Shown: in pieces, positions 19,450 through 32,812 of the stretch
How the letters are laid out: each line of letters opens with the position of its first letter
How positions within the stretch are numbered: the first letter of the stretch is position 1
Source of the DNA: Bolinopsis microptera
Lineage: Eukaryota > Ctenophora > Tentaculata > Lobata > Bolinopsidae
Assembly: GCF_026151205.1 (NCBI RefSeq)
Contig: NC_087073.1
Span: 2,904,501-2,964,500, forward strand
Direction: 5' to 3'
Length of the DNA: 60,000 nt
Translations under genes and position numbers: made by a program
The notes under the pieces: model-generated
What the model was told of the DNA's origin: nothing
The model's database searches: none
The model's input: only the letters and a program-made list of their open reading frames with translations

Positions 19450-21015
19450 TTGCATGCCACTTTTCGCGCGCAAAGCGCGCGCCGCCGAAACAATTTTTTT
19501 AATTTTCCACAGAAGAATCAATACATATTGAATTATAAATATCCGATAATTCCATTAATAATCATTAAAAGTTGCTTTGTCAAACATGTATCAAGTAAAA
19601 CTAAATTTATGTAAAACAAAATATAAATTGTATTGCCATATTACAATGTATGTATTGCCATATAACTTGTAGCGCTATGCACTACTGGGCCACGCCGCGC
19701 ATCTTCTCGCAACCAGATCGGCGAAATGCACCGTACCACTGGGCCGATCGCCGAGCTGGAAAGGATTGACATCGTGAATCAACCATATAACATGATCACT
19801 CTACAGTCGATCTTCAAAATTATTTTAAAATGTAAAAGGGCCCCCGATGGTTGTAACCAACTTCCATCGATGTATTTTCGGACGCTGATTCCGAATCACC
19901 CCCCCCCCCCCCATGACATATGTGATATGGTTTCTCATAGCCATGTGTATACGCGTACTTTGTGACGCAAGCGAGAGGGCTCTGGTTAGCGCAAGCGAAA
20001 AACTGTATCGATCACGTGATATGACCGTATAATATTCTTTTGCGATAGTTTAAACGCGACAACTAGCGCTAGATCGATGGCGACAACTAGCGCTAGTTTG
20101 TAGTTGTCGCCATTTAGCGCTAGTTGTTACTGGCTAACGCAATTAAACGCTGGCCAGAGCAAAATATAAATTTGCAATAACTAGCGCAAGCCAGCGCAAT
20201 TTTCGGGCAAGCAAATTAGTACATAATAAAAGCCCCCAAACATATATTATATTTCCTTGATTGACGATGTCTGCAACCCATCGAGATCGTTGCTTTGCTT
20301 CGCAGAGCAACGATCGACGAAGCAAAAATGCTAGTTCGCGACGAAGCAAGAATGCTAGTTCGCGCGGCGCGGCGAAGTCCTCCGATATTGATATGATATA
20401 TTCCCATAACTGATAACTGAAAAAAGAATGTACTTACGCAAATAGGCACACGAGTAATATAATTACTTGTATCACGTGGTGACCCCCACTGTCGCTTCAC
20501 TATAGTAGAGTTTCGACGATACAGGGGGAGCCGCGCACTCGTGCGCGGCGGGTCATACAACGTATGACAAATAATTATTTGTGTGCCCATTTCACAGAAG
20601 GACCATATCGCAAAGAACCTGCTGCTGACTGCTGCTGTCGCTCGCCGTTAGCAGCAGTTAGTTGACCATTGTTAATGGTCTGGCCCGGCGCGTGCGCTAC
20701 TTCGTAGCACTTGCCATCAGTTAGTAGCAGTTAGCAGTAGTTTTATGCTCGTCTTTACTTCGCAACGCACACCGCGCGCAACTGCTGCCACTGCGCGCGG
20801 GCGAGCTTAATTCACAAGTAAACACAAGTAAAACGCGCCCGGGAGGCGGGCGCGCGCCACTACAAGCGCAAGGTCAGGGCTCTGGATAGACAATACTTTA
20901 TACAGACAATTAAAGATCGTCTACATAAAGCGATATTTATAGGTTTGTTCAATAATTCTGTAGTAACGCAATGGGGCCCACTATTTACATGCTCGCACAC
21001 TTCCGCTATAACCAT
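19450..21015. repeat. GC-rich dispersed repeat patches
   Basis: CpG-dense islands (GCGCGC words near 19470, 20360, 20690 and 20830) alternate with AT-rich DNA. At 20594-20660 a partial relative of the GCAGCAGT foldback element of 31.8 kb is visible (ACCATATCGCAAAGAA, then CTGCTGCT words). A 14-C run is at about 19901. Open frames here (19726-19965, 20143-20349, 20216-20590) are low-quality and I do not call them genes. Confidence 0.5.
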
Positions 21016-21085
21016 TTGACGGATGTTACTCGTCTAAATTTCTTCGAAGTAGCGCGCGCCGGGCCAGATCATTAACAATGGTCAA
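21016..21085 (+). repeat. uninterrupted copy of dispersed repeat R
   Basis: This stretch, beginning TTGACGGATGTTACTCGTC and running through AAGTAGCGCGCGCC into GGGCCAGATCATTAACAATG, is found split at 33852-33896 and 42939-42980 on either side of the LINE. It therefore serves as the empty site for that insertion. Confidence 0.85.
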
Positions 21086-21185
21086 TATAACCATACGTTG
21101 CAGTGCGCAGAAAACACTACTTTACATTCCAAAGATTGCCCCATATCTAGCTACTTGTTAACGGGTGATACTCGTAAAATATCTG

Positions 21186-21740
21186 TTCTCGGCGCGCGTC
21201 CTGGTAGGTTGTAAACCTACAAGCTACTTGTTCAGATAAGTATTTAAGATGTTTTATTTAAAATTTATTTATATATTATATAAATTGAAATATTGTAAAT
21301 GTAATATTTTCATATACTGTATCATGTATACTGCGACCGTAGTATTTAATTATTTTTTAGTTTGTTTAAGTACAATGTACATTGTTCGTTAAAATTGGTT
21401 GAAAAATTGAGATGTAAAATCATAATACTATAAGGTAAAATCCTTTTTTCTTTGAAATTAAGACCCCAGAAAACCTTACCACCTGCTGTATGACAACCAC
21501 ATTACTTTGCAAAGTTAAAAGGCTACGATCTTTTATTTAGACAAAAATCAAACTTTTCGGTTTAATTCAGAATTTAAGTTGTCCCAAATTTTGCTCCTGG
21601 CGCTGGGGAGCGAACTTTAATAAATTTACGCGTACGAGACGGAAATCTTGTTGAAACATGAAAATTCCGGTTAACCGGAAGGTTCTATATATTTTACTTT
21701 TGGAGATAGCTGATAGACCCCAGCCGGTAGGGTTTGCTGG
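21186..21740 (-). repeat. dispersed repeat, inverted copy at 32.27-32.43 kb
   Basis: GGCGCGCGTCCTGGTAGGTT (21192) and the AAACCCTACCGGCTGG region (21720, complement) recur in reverse complement at 32400 and 32276. The intervening AT-rich part differs, so the family is internally variable. Confidence 0.6.
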
Positions 21741-22079
21741 GACTGAAACATGAAAATCAAAACTATTTTTCTCGACATTCCAAATTTTTCAGGTTTTCAA
21801 TGGCATAAAATGGCATAAAATGGAGACTATTTCTATGGAGAAAATGGAAAAACCTATGAGTAATTCTCTATTTTATGCCATTGGCCCACACCCCCCCCCC
21901 CCACATAACAATGAGCTACAGACTAGTTCCTTTATTTTTAAGGACGATCTGCCCAATCTCCGATTAATGATTATATCTGATATAATTATAACTAAACATC
22001 TGGTATAACATTGATAAAGGGTGATAATTGTTAAATATTTGTCCCAAATATACTGTCGACGAGTACAACTCGGAGCGCG

Positions 22080-23650
22080 TCTTGGTAGATTAAAATACCT
22101 TCCGGGAATTATATCCACTAAAACTCGGGGACACCGAGAGCTGATAATTTGCACATTTTTCCCGCAAGGGAAGCGAAGGTATTTGGTATTATCAGCATAG
22201 ACTCAGACTGGCTGGCGGCAAGTTTCAAAACAAATAACACTGGCGTTCTATATATTAGACACTATATTGTATCATGCGCACGTATCACATTACACCCATT
22301 CCAATCGGAACCGGAACGTATTATAACACACATAACCCCGGGATGCGCAGGGATTATATTTCAATTTTTCCCGCGACGCGCGGGAAAAATTTATAATAAT
22401 TTTGAGTGCGAAGCACGAGAGATTATTATGAAAATAACCCCGACGTGCTTTAGCACGAGGGGTTATTTTAATATAACTTAAGCGTGCCGGTGTTATGTGT
22501 TATAAACCCCTCCGGGTTAGTGCTAGGACCAACAAATTTGACATTTTACTCTTAATTCTAGCTATTTGAGATCAGTATGGAAAATATAAAATGGAATTGG
22601 GGACTACCAAATAAATACAACTAAGGTACTATGACATTTGAAATTGGCGTTATATCTAAACATTATTCCTCAGTCAGAACGTTGAATGAATATGAATATC
22701 GATAATTTCATAAGGGGCGTCGAGTTAAGCCTGGCAAGCGATAAAAGGTGGAGCTAATAATGATATCGTGTCATGATGTAATGATGAAGTTCATCAAAGT
22801 AGACGACTAATATCATACATGGCTTTTATCAAACACGACAAAATTAACCGGACAAAATCAAATGTAACCGTCGAGACAAGTTCTGGAACTGGTCCAATTA
22901 ATGTAAAAGTATTAGTAATGTAAGCAGTGTACTGGAGTTTTGCCAGCGCCTGCAATTAGACCGATACGTAAATCAAGTGTAATTATAGTTCTTACGTTAA
23001 GGCTAAGCCAATAGGTCACGTGAAATTTTTTACAAATGCGCGTCGTAGTAGTTAGTCACGTGATACACGTCATCAAAACACGTGACAGTGCGCGGTTGAA
23101 ATTCTCATGGAATATCAAAACAAAACAAATCTTGTTGAGCCAAATTAGCGGGGCGGGATTATAGAAGCTGTGCCGGGGTTATTTATTCAGCGGGAAAAAA
23201 CTAACAGCGGGAGCCGGGATTATCAGAATCTATCTAGCGGGAGCCGGGATTACCAGAATCTTATTCTAACCCGGAGGGGTTTATAATATAATAATGCCTT
23301 CGGCTCTTCGGGTTCCGCTTGATAATTCCCGACAGCTTGCTGGAGGGAATTTGCGGCCCGAAGAACCGGAGGTATTATGTATTATAATATTTTCCGGTTC
23401 CGATTAGGAAGGGGTGTAATCCGATACGTGCGCATGATACAATATAGTGTCTAATATATAGAACGCCAGTGTTATTTGTTTTACAGCTTGCCGCCAGCCA
23501 GTCTGAGGTCTATGCTGATAATACTTTCGCTTCCCTTGCGGGATATATCGGCAAATTATCAGCTCTCAGTGTCGGAGACTTTTAGTGGATATAATTCCCG
23601 GAAGGTATTATAATACACAATACCATGGCAAATTCCCTCCAGCAAGCTGT
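22080..23650. mobile_element. foldback element with roughly 250-bp inverted arms
   Basis: The left arm (about 22085-22335) and right arm (about 23380-23640) are reverse complements. Both contain the words AATTATATCCACTAAAA, CTGATAATTTGC, CAGACTGGCTGGCGGCAAG and TATAGAACGCCAGTGTTATT. The core is rich in smaller palindromes around CCCGCGACGCGCGGGAAA and CCCCGACGTGCTTTAGCACG. No transposase. The ORF at 22149-22481 falls in the arm and core and is not a gene. Confidence 0.7.
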
Positions 23651-24178
23651 CGGGAATTATCACGAGCGGCCCGAAGCAGCCAAGGTATTATTGTATTATA
23701 AACCTACAACATTGATCTAGTTGTGAGTTGCCGACATTGCACATATTTTATAAAAATTGTCAAGGACAAAGAAATTTCTTCTGTTTGTTTAAAACTAAAA
23801 TGTAAACAAGGATTTGCTACAAAATCTATAACCCACGCTTGACCTTTTTATCAGAACTTTGAAAAAATGCAGACTTATTAAATAACCAGACAAACTTATT
23901 AAATTTAAATAACTAGACAGACTTATTAAACAACCACGATTCACATTACTTTAATGATAATCAGATGTTCATTATTAAGATAAGCTTATTACTGTTATTA
24001 ATTAAAGTCATTGTTAGTTGCACAACTGAACTCCCAATATTTCACAAATTTTCCAATAAATAACAGCTACAATTAGATTATTTACAAAATCCGTACTTGA
24101 TCGTCACCACTCATTTATACATCTTCTTGAGCTGCGACTCCATTTCTGATAACAGACAACCATTTGTTTCCATTACTG
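23651..24178. other. intergenic, includes IPO13 3' flank
   Basis: AT-rich, no gene. The stretch just below 24179 is presumably the importin-13 3' untranslated region. Confidence 0.5.
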
Positions 24179-27100
24179 CTACCTTACTGAGTTGTTATTA
24201 TAACCTCTACATTCTAGCGAGAATTCTTTGATGACGACTTTAAGTTTACGCTTCTGATGACTGCTTTTCAAAACAGAAGACACGAACGTTTCTTTGGACT
24301 CCCGAGTAATGTGTTTTGTAGGGAAGTTTTCTGTAGCTAGAGTAGCTTTTAGAGTCTCACGTAGTTGATCTGGACACATTCTACAGAGAGGATTGAACAA
24401 ATCTCCTAAAAACTCTGAGGGAAAAAGATTGTTTATTAAGGGGGGTAATGAAGTAAATGTTCGGATTAACATCGTTTATAATCCCTTCCCATATAACTCG
24501 TTTAATTATAATTTAATTATATATGTTATTCTGACGAACATTTTGAATTAAACGTCAGTTCTTGACACGAACATATAAACCCAAGAGTTAGATGACCTAC
24601 CAACAGTTGAGGAGGGGGACGCGGTCCCAATTCCACGAAGCAGCTCTGTTATAAGGAATGTAAACTGTGAGGCAATCGCCTCTTCCACCGTGTTTGAGGA
24701 GGGGTAGTGTCCTATAAACTCCACTAACCATCTACTGACCTGAACCATCATCTTTAGTTCACTTGTGATTCTCGGTAACATAACAGTGGAATTTTATAGG
24801 GTATCGTAGATCAAGAATATTTATAGAAATAAGTTCTATCATAAAGAACGTAGTGAACAATACTGGTAAAGTAAACAAGCGCAAACCTCTTTGACAGTAT
24901 GGTATTCCTGCATCGTTATAGCAGTCATAGCTGCCCTGAGAACTGCTTTACAATTGCTCTCTCTTCGATAAACTATCTGCAAACATTTTAATAATTTTAT
25001 ATTTGAAGAGCTGATCACTCAAGTTACTCAGTGCAGAGTTTCTTTATTTAACTCAGTAAACACAACAGCTCTGAGGGTACGCATTTGAGTTACCTGAGGT
25101 TGAGCCCTGAGGGCACACAAGTGAAGCGAGAAGAAAGCTTGTACAATATCGGGGTGATCTGACATAGCTCTGCTAAACAGGAGGAATGTGGTATTACTCA
25201 GTCGCTGCAACATTCCTGCTATCAGATCCGGCTTTTCAGAGCTGTAAATGTTCAACAGACCCTGAAATATATGTAATTAGTTGAAGATTTCGTAAATCTA
25301 ATACTATTGTTATTGTATTGATTTGCCAAGTTTCAACAAAAAACATCAGGAGAAATGACATAGCTTCAGTAGTATGGCGATCGCATCGAGGAGACGATAC
25401 CAAGTCCAACAGGCAACATATCATCAACAACACAGTTGGAGGAATACCGATGACGTACTTGCGCGCAACTCTCGAGCAAGCAGGCGTACTGATGTTTCTC
25501 ATAGCACTGGCACAACATGTCCACTAGAGGTTCAATGTAGGGGTCGAACAGAGGTCCCAGGGTGTTGATTGCGTGCCAGTAACACTTTGTCAGCTCATCT
25601 ATTATCACCTCATCTGTAGACCTGAGATAGTGAAGTGAAGATAGTGACATTAGGTACTTGAAAACCAGCTACTAACTACTATTCTCATTTTGTTAAATTA
25701 GGGTACCAAATGAGGTTAGTACCCAGTAAATTGGAACATTCCAACATACCACAAGACGAGGATAGCCTTGAGAGGATCCCACACTTCCTTGAGTAGCTCC
25801 AGTAACGGCTCTGCTGACGTGTGGGGTACTGACACGCCGTGAAAGGCTGAGTTTATCATCCCCAGCTCCAGCTTTACTAACGTCTGGTCTTCCTTTGCTG
25901 CCTGCCGTTATTATTAATTATTGTTATAAAGTGACTCATTGGAAACTATTACTTTATACACAGTAAAAAGGCGAGTTTTTGTGGTTCTACAACTTAAGAT
26001 GTAGCATTGGTTATGAGGTTATATGCGACGATGATAATTGAAAGTTTTTTATTATAAATTAAAGAAAATCATTTTGTTAAAACTTACGGTCGGTTTTAAG
26101 GAGAGCTCTTTTATCTTGGTGCAACTTGGTGACAGTAAAGTACTGAGGTATTTAGCCAGCTTGTCTTGTGGCACTTGTGAACAGAGAGTGCAGAGTGACC
26201 AGCACAGTCTGATCTACAAACAGGAGGGGTTATTAATGGGAATTGGTAGTTAAGACATGAAATCCCCCCTATATCATATTCGTGAGCCAAAATCAGTCTT
26301 AGTTTCATACTGTTTCATATTGTTTACGAGTAAATAGTCACAAAATATTGCTGACATCTGTTACCTTCTCTCTGTTTTTAATGGTGGGGTTTTGGTAAAC
26401 GCTGAAGAAAGGTTCTACAAGGAGTTCCATTTCAGGAGCAAGGATATCCGTGCACTCGATACAGAGGTCTCTAAACGCCATTACAGCTGAAGGAGCGAGT
26501 GCTACCTGAGGGAGAGGGGGCACAGTTTAGGGGTGGGGGGGGGGGGGGGTTGAGGGGACAAATTTTAAATGGTTCTTTGTAGATATAAGAGCTTTTACAG
26601 CCATTATTCGACAGATTCATTAGTAGCAGTACAATCATTTTACTTGTCGTATTTGTAACCGAAGGCAACTCACATCATTGACATTAGACAGGAGAACTTT
26701 AACGGCGGGGAACAGTCTCTCAGGATGGTTGCGCAGCCACTCACTGTACGCGCCACAAAGGAGCAGTGCAGTGCGCGATATCTTGGGGTGGGAAGGTAGG
26801 GAGGGTAGGGACTCAATCACTGTGGATATAATCTGTCCTGTTGTGTTGCCTTCACTTGTAGTCTCGTCATATACCTGGGGTGGTATAGTGTTGTATAGTT
26901 GTGTATAGTTTCAACTTATATGTTATTACAAAAACACAATTTATCACAAAAACACAGTTAAAACCACAAGTATGCACGTAAACATAACAACATTTTAATT
27001 TCATGCATGATGCAGAGAAGCGACATTTATGAACACCAAATAATATCATTGGAGAAAACGATGTGACAGGTTGATAAATTATATCTATTTCCTCAAATAA

Positions 27101-30100
27101 AAAAAGACAAAATCTCACCGTTTCTGCGACACTCCTGAACATGAAAAGAGTGGCCTCGATCTTCTGCCAGCTGGTATTGCGCGACTGACAAGCTAAATAC
27201 TCCTGTATCAAGACGGTCATACAGTCGGGAACAAACGACTGGATGTACAGTATTGTATCTCCAACCTGAAAAGAGGGTTTGGTTATCCGAACTAGGATGT
27301 GAATTGTGGCAACTTCTCGGATTTTGTTCATCTAAAAATATTCGAAAAGCCGCTGCCTGAAGTAAGGCTCATAAGTATACCAATTACTTATTTAGTATTA
27401 AATATGGTTCTTACTGCCTAAGGGCTGCATTCCGTTCATACTTCAGGGGGACTTAGTCCTTAGATAACAACTCGTTTGATATTACGGTATGTCTGTATGT
27501 AATATAAACAGGCCAAAAACAAATTATTGTTAACAAGTTGGATCTGCCAAAAACTCACCAAGCAAAGCATGTTTTGCTTGTTCATTCAATGCATGTCAGG
27601 TATTGGAATCATGTCATTTGAACATCAAGCCAATAAAAACGCGCGTATAATGCGCGTTTTATTGCGCGGAGTTTATAAACATTTGTACATCGCGGCTGAC
27701 GTTGACAGTAAATTCCAATGACCGCACTTTTAAGCGCGTGAAGCGTTTTCCTCAGAAACAGCAGCACGCTTGCACTCCAGCCCATTGCACAATTATCTAC
27801 TAATGATAAACCGCTCAGGACTCATACCGAAGTAACGATATTACAGATTCATTATGGAAATTTTAGATCTTTTTGACGTTATAATTTAATTTGATTTGAT
27901 TTGAAACTTTCACAAATATTTTGCCGGAAATAAAACAATTGAACGGCGTTTAAGACAGTGAATGACACTGAACAAACCTCTTTTCGGTAATTCTCAAACT
28001 CTGATCTCTGATCGTCGCTCCAGGATTGCCAGGCATCGTCAGACGGGTACATTATCTTACGCAACAAAACTTCAACTAGTTTTCTGAACACACCACTGTA
28101 CATTGACAGTAGCCTCTTACTATGGTCCGCTTCTTCTGATATTATATCATCTCCAAAATTAAACCAAAACTGCAAAAGATCATTCATTAGTCCTGACTGG
28201 GCACTTTCTATTTTATCATTATGATTAAATTGCTAATACCACGGAAGCTAAGATCAATTATGGACGCTGGCAAAGCTCCAAATGCATACCCATAATGTTT
28301 GACCCATAAAATACAGCATATTACAAAATACCTGACGTAACATTATAACATACCTGAAGTGTAGTATCACTAAAGTTCTCATCAATTGGAAAGTGGCCAG
28401 GGACGCCAGTGCACTCTAATACCATGCCAATAAGACAGCTAACCAAAGATATCCTGTCTGGTCGTGAGGTATTTAGCAGCAGCTTTGTGTACGTATCTGT
28501 TATAGCTAGTAATATCTGACAAATGCCTGCGAGTATTTAATTAAAAAGGATGATTTTATAATAAATTCAGAATTAGAGATTATTAATATTCAAAATGAAT
28601 CGATTGTGTATTTATTGTAAATGGTTGGTTCGACAATTTCAATGTTATCGGTGAAGAGGACAATACAAATCCAGCGCTTACCTTGGCATATGCTCATATC
28701 ATCACTCTGTAATGCCTGACCCAGCATTGGTTGCAGCTGTGCTACCTTTCCTATAATATTCCACACAGTATTAGGGAAACTCAAGGTGATTGGCTGCCGG
28801 AGAAAGTTTACCAGACAATCCACTATAATGTCAAACAGTGCCAGGTTCGGCAAATCTTCGAACATTTTATCTGAAGGCAGTATCCCGTGAGATTCTGATT
28901 AATTGTTGAAAGTATTGACCATATTTGTGAATTCAGTAAGAATGTGGTAAGTGGTTACTTCGCTAGGTTGTACTAATAGTAACTAAACAGTTAGGATTTC
29001 TTTAAGGAGAGTAATTTATACCAGACACTTTCACTCCAGACATGAGATATATTGCACAATATTCACAGTTTAGCATCATTGTTAAGTAAATAGTAAACTG
29101 ATTGTAATTACCAACTAAAAGAGCAGATTCCTGTACTGGAAGCTCGAATGTAACCCAACTGTTGAACACATTCAGGGAGACTTCTTTATAAGCTGGAACT
29201 GTGTTACACTCTGATATGAACTCCAACACTTCAATTACTGCCGCTTTAGCTTGACAACGTATTATGGACTGCAAGGAGGTAAATGAAGTACTCATAACTG
29301 TATAGCTATTCCAAAATTGAAAACATAAACTCTAGTTTGAGTTATATAACAGTAAATAATATTACTCAGAATAATTAAATGTCAAGAGATTTTGACAAAC
29401 AATGTAACGAGAGAAATGTTAGTTACTACTACGAAGACGGGCCAAACAGTATAAATATTGAGTTAAAGATACAAAGATCTTGATAAAAGAGTTCTTCACA
29501 TCGTTTACCTTCGATTGGGCTGTGAAAGTTATTGAAGTGAATTCCTCAGGTATCAGGACTAGAACCTGTAAAGCAATTTCAACTCCACCCTGTGCCTTGA
29601 GATACTTTATAGTGTGTCCTATAGCACCCGGCCAAGGACCTTGCATTGCATGGAGTATAAAAGCTGCAACTGCTACTGATAGTCTGGTCCGTACTATTGT
29701 GGGCCCTTTTCTGTAATCAATCTGAGCAAAGGTTACATGTTACCTTCTGAACTCATTATTAAGATCTATCCACTTATCCTCAATTTGCAATATATAGGGT
29801 TGCAAATTATATAATTCCCACTGACCTTGCTTGAATGGTTAATTTTTTAAGATGAGAAATTCGAATTTATAAGGGATTCAAATGGTCAAATCACTATCCG
29901 TTAAAAGTTATCCTTTATAATGAATAGCTACCAAGACAGATTGTTTATTCAACTCACAAGCTTCTGGAAAAGAACTTGAAGGAGGTTTTGGAAATGTTCG
30001 ATGTTGATAGTGTTCCAACATTGAGATATTTTGTGGTGAATAAAATGTGCTCCAAAATATTGCTCCTCCACACTCTTATCTGGCTGCAACAGGGTCCATC

Positions 30101-30593
30101 CAGCCTGGAAAGTATTGACATATTCATTAACATTAATTACTGATTGGTCAATTATGTAAACAACCTAGAAAGCTTTCAAGTGTACATGAGCGTGAACTGT
30201 TACTGTACAAACCTGCCATGATATTGGGAGGTTCTGTTGCTGAAGCAGCCAAGTCTCTGCTTGAGATCTAACGGTTTTATCTGGATGTTTGTACAAAGCC
30301 TCGATAGCTTCTTTTATCTGAAAAATTTGGTGAATATTGAATTGTTCTAAGTAATATCTGCATAACAAATTGCATCACATGTATATATTCATATCTTTAG
30401 AATGTATGATATTACGTAATTCAAATTTCTTTATAATCGTTTACATTTCTAAGAAAAGAAACGTTCAAAATTGCATTATGAATAATTTATTACAATAGTA
30501 ATACATAGTTTTATTGTGAATCAATACCTCATTCAAATATGGTGTATTAGCAGGGAGTTGCTGCCAAGGCTGCAGCTCCTCCGACCATGCCAT
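24179..30593 (-). CDS. IPO13: importin-13, complete, 18 coding exons
   Basis: Importin-13 is a Ran-dependent karyopherin-beta that imports cargoes such as UBC9 and the Mago-Y14 dimer and exports eIF1A. Exons, in transcription order: 30593-30528, 30317-30213, 30104-29958, 29721-29509, 29268-29112, 28870-28682, 28526-28354, 28169-27978, 27265-27119, 26874-26674, 26505-26365, 26213-26088, 25901-25750, 25621-25459, 25261-25094, 24976-24887, 24739-24601, 24414-24179. All introns are GT-AG and phases agree, giving 2805 nt (934 residues; human about 963). Landmarks are the N-terminal Ran-binding segment (GWTLLQPDKSVEEQYFGAHF), PEEF, the family-typical CTGVPGHFPIDE, YSEWLRNHP, DHPDIVQAFF, and a C-terminus KVVIKEFSLECRG that distinguishes it from transportin-3. 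The structure is HEAT repeats throughout. The first ATG directly follows a CAG, so an upstream non-coding or coding exon is possible. Confidence 0.93.
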
Positions 30594-30771
30594 CTGAATA
30601 AAATAATATATGAAAGTCAATAAATTGAAAATGATGAATCCTATTCACATTAGATCCTATTCACAGTAGATCCAAAGTAAACAGTTGACAATGGTGGAGA
30701 ATTTGATGCCTCACAACTTATTGGGGTTTACAAATCTTTACAAATTAGGGAATTGAGTGTTGGGGGGAGGG

Positions 30772-30993
30772 GGGCCAAATCGTCGTTTGAATACGGGACA
30801 ACTTTGAAAAACTTAACTAAAGTACTAGCAAAACAGTGTGTTTTTAACGCAGGGAGGGGGGGGCAGTGGCGTAACGAAGGCCCCGCTGACCCCGCTGTGC
30901 AGGGGGGCGCCGTCTTAGGGGGGCGCCAAATCGTCGTTTGAATGAGGGACAATTTCGAAAACTTAACTAAAGTACTAGCAAAACTGTGCATTT
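30772..30993. repeat. 75-bp direct repeat upstream of IPO13
   Basis: CCAAATCGTCGTTTGAAT through AACTTAACTAAAGTACTAGC occurs at about 30776 and 30926. A GGCGTAACGAAGGCCCCGC word between them resembles the end of a transposable element. Confidence 0.7.
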
Positions 30994-31427
30994 TGCTTTA
31001 GATACACACTTTTTTAGAGATTTAACCGGCGTATCCTCTAAAATCACCTAATTTGTTCAATTTTAGGGAGGGGCACCAAAAGGGGATCGGTATATTGTTA
31101 AATCACTCATGACTCACCTGGGTATTTCAAAAAGAGAATTGTATGGATTACTCTTGCTGTGGTAGTAAATTTAGCGGTAAGGTCTAGAGTTTTCTTGGAG
31201 TGCACACCAGCTGGGCAATGGATGTTTTGGGGAAGTTAAATTTAACTCTAACTGAAAAGTAAAGGGAACAGTCAACTAAGATATAATTTTCGTCCTCAAT
31301 AAGCTTGAGCTCTTTGCTGAAGAAGCAGTATTAGTGCACTATCGATGGAACCGCTACGACGCTTCTATTATTTGGCAGTTATTTGCTAACCAGCTAACCA
31401 GTAACCATGGTAATGTTGCAGCCTCCA

Positions 31428-31565
31428 CCTTATTTCCTTTTTGATCGGAATTAAATTTTTGTTACTCTTTACTTTATCAGCAGCTGTTGAGGATCTCTTA
31501 CTTCGTGTACGTGATAACATGACAAACTTTCCTGGATAAATAACTGATTGATAAAATAACAAGAA
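31428..31565 (-). pseudogene. 5' fragment of a zinc-finger gene
   Basis: The minus strand encodes RSKRSSTAADKVKSNKNLI and PIKKEI, the N-terminus of the two zinc-finger genes at 54 and 59 kb, together with the matching upstream stretch around TTTATCCAGGAAAGTTTGTC. Homology then stops and no finger follows. It is a broken copy and marks the upstream edge of the duplicated IPO13 block. Confidence 0.85.
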
Positions 31566-31828
31566 TTTCACCGCAGTTAAACCACGCACGATCATTTTTC
31601 CTTATATACCATGTACTTGTACCATTAATTCTTTTGAGTTAAAAGTGTGACTGGAAAAAAGTGTGCACCATATTTACATACAAAATTGACGATTTATTTG
31701 ACTAATGCAGCGCCGCGCATCAACAATAAATGAATGCAGAAAATTGCGGAAAGTAACTTTGCGAAGGAGGAATTTCACTGTAATTAATCAACACTAACTA
31801 GCGTCAAGCGCATCATAACAGACGCTCC

Positions 31829-31990
31829 CCACAGGAGGACTATAGTGCAAAGAAACTGCTGCTAACTGCTGCTCACTGCTGCTCACTGCAGCAGTGAGCA
31901 GCAGTGAGCAGCAGTGAGCAGCAGTGAGCAGCAGTGAGCAGCAGTGAGCAGCAGTGAGCAGCAGTTTCTTTGCACTATAGTCCTCCTGTG
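31829..31990. mobile_element. foldback MITE with GCAGTGAGCA core
   Basis: The ends ACAGGAGGACTATAGTGCAA and complement are perfect for more than 30 bp, through AAGAAACTGCTGCT. Between them GCAGTGA repeats in a 9-bp rhythm (GCAGTGAGCA) about eight times on one side and in inverse on the other, so the whole could fold into one hairpin. A partial relative is at 20.6 kb. Confidence 0.85.
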
Positions 31991-32445
31991 TCCCTATACA
32001 CTTAATTATAGGGGAGTGGTCTATATTGCGAAGGAACAGACTTTTGTCATCATCGCAGGTCCATCGGGCCACCTTATATATCTAAACCCGATTACTTATT
32101 CCCTATGATCTTTTTTCGGCAAGAGTAGGGAAAAATACACATCTTTAAATTTAATTACCAGTGGGTATAGATAAATGGAATATTATTATATAATTATAAT
32201 TAGACCACGCTTAGACATCCATAATATTCTATCAGTACCATGCAGCTATAACTTAGTTAATAAATGTCATCCCAGCAAACCCTACCGGCTGGGGTATATC
32301 TCCAAAAGTAAAATAAATAGAACCTTTTGGTTTTCAACAAGATTTCCGTCTTGTAAATTTAAATGTTAAAGTTATAACATGTGCCGTTGTAGGTTTACAA
32401 CCTACCAGGACGCGCGCCGAGTTGGACTCGTCGACGGTCCTGTAT

Positions 32446-32812
32446 ACCCAGGAACCCTGACCGGATGGGGCTTAACTTTGAAAGTAAAAGTGTTGGAGAC
32501 TTCCGGTTTTTTGTAACATGTTCCTCTTTTAAAAGTAACGTTACCTCTCCAGGAGGAAAATTCAAGACAACGTAATCGTTGAGTTATCTCAAAATCTCCA
32601 GAAAAGTCCCCTTTCAGGCCGATCAAAAGTTTGCAACTTTAACTTTGCGGATTCCTGTACTCTGGTTGGCTGAATTGTGTCACGTGGTAGCTGCCTGAAC
32701 ATTGGAATGCGCCACGCGTGCAAATCATGCTTGTTGTCGCGCGCGAGGTCAAGCCGTCTGTTTAAATTAAACCAACTCTAGTACCACCACCAGCCGGTAA
32801 CTTTTCCTGGGT
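32446..32812. mobile_element. 367-bp MITE, copy 1
   Basis: Begins ACCCAGGAA and ends TTCCTGGGT. It is nearly identical over its full 367 bp to the copy at 33149. A 60-residue ORF is open on the minus strand in both copies but shows no family features. Confidence 0.75.

Noticed and set aside
24179-30593. transportin-3 as the identity of the karyopherin gene
   Set aside because: The C-terminus KVVIKEFSLECRG and the CTGVPGHFP segment match importin-13; transportin-3 ends differently.
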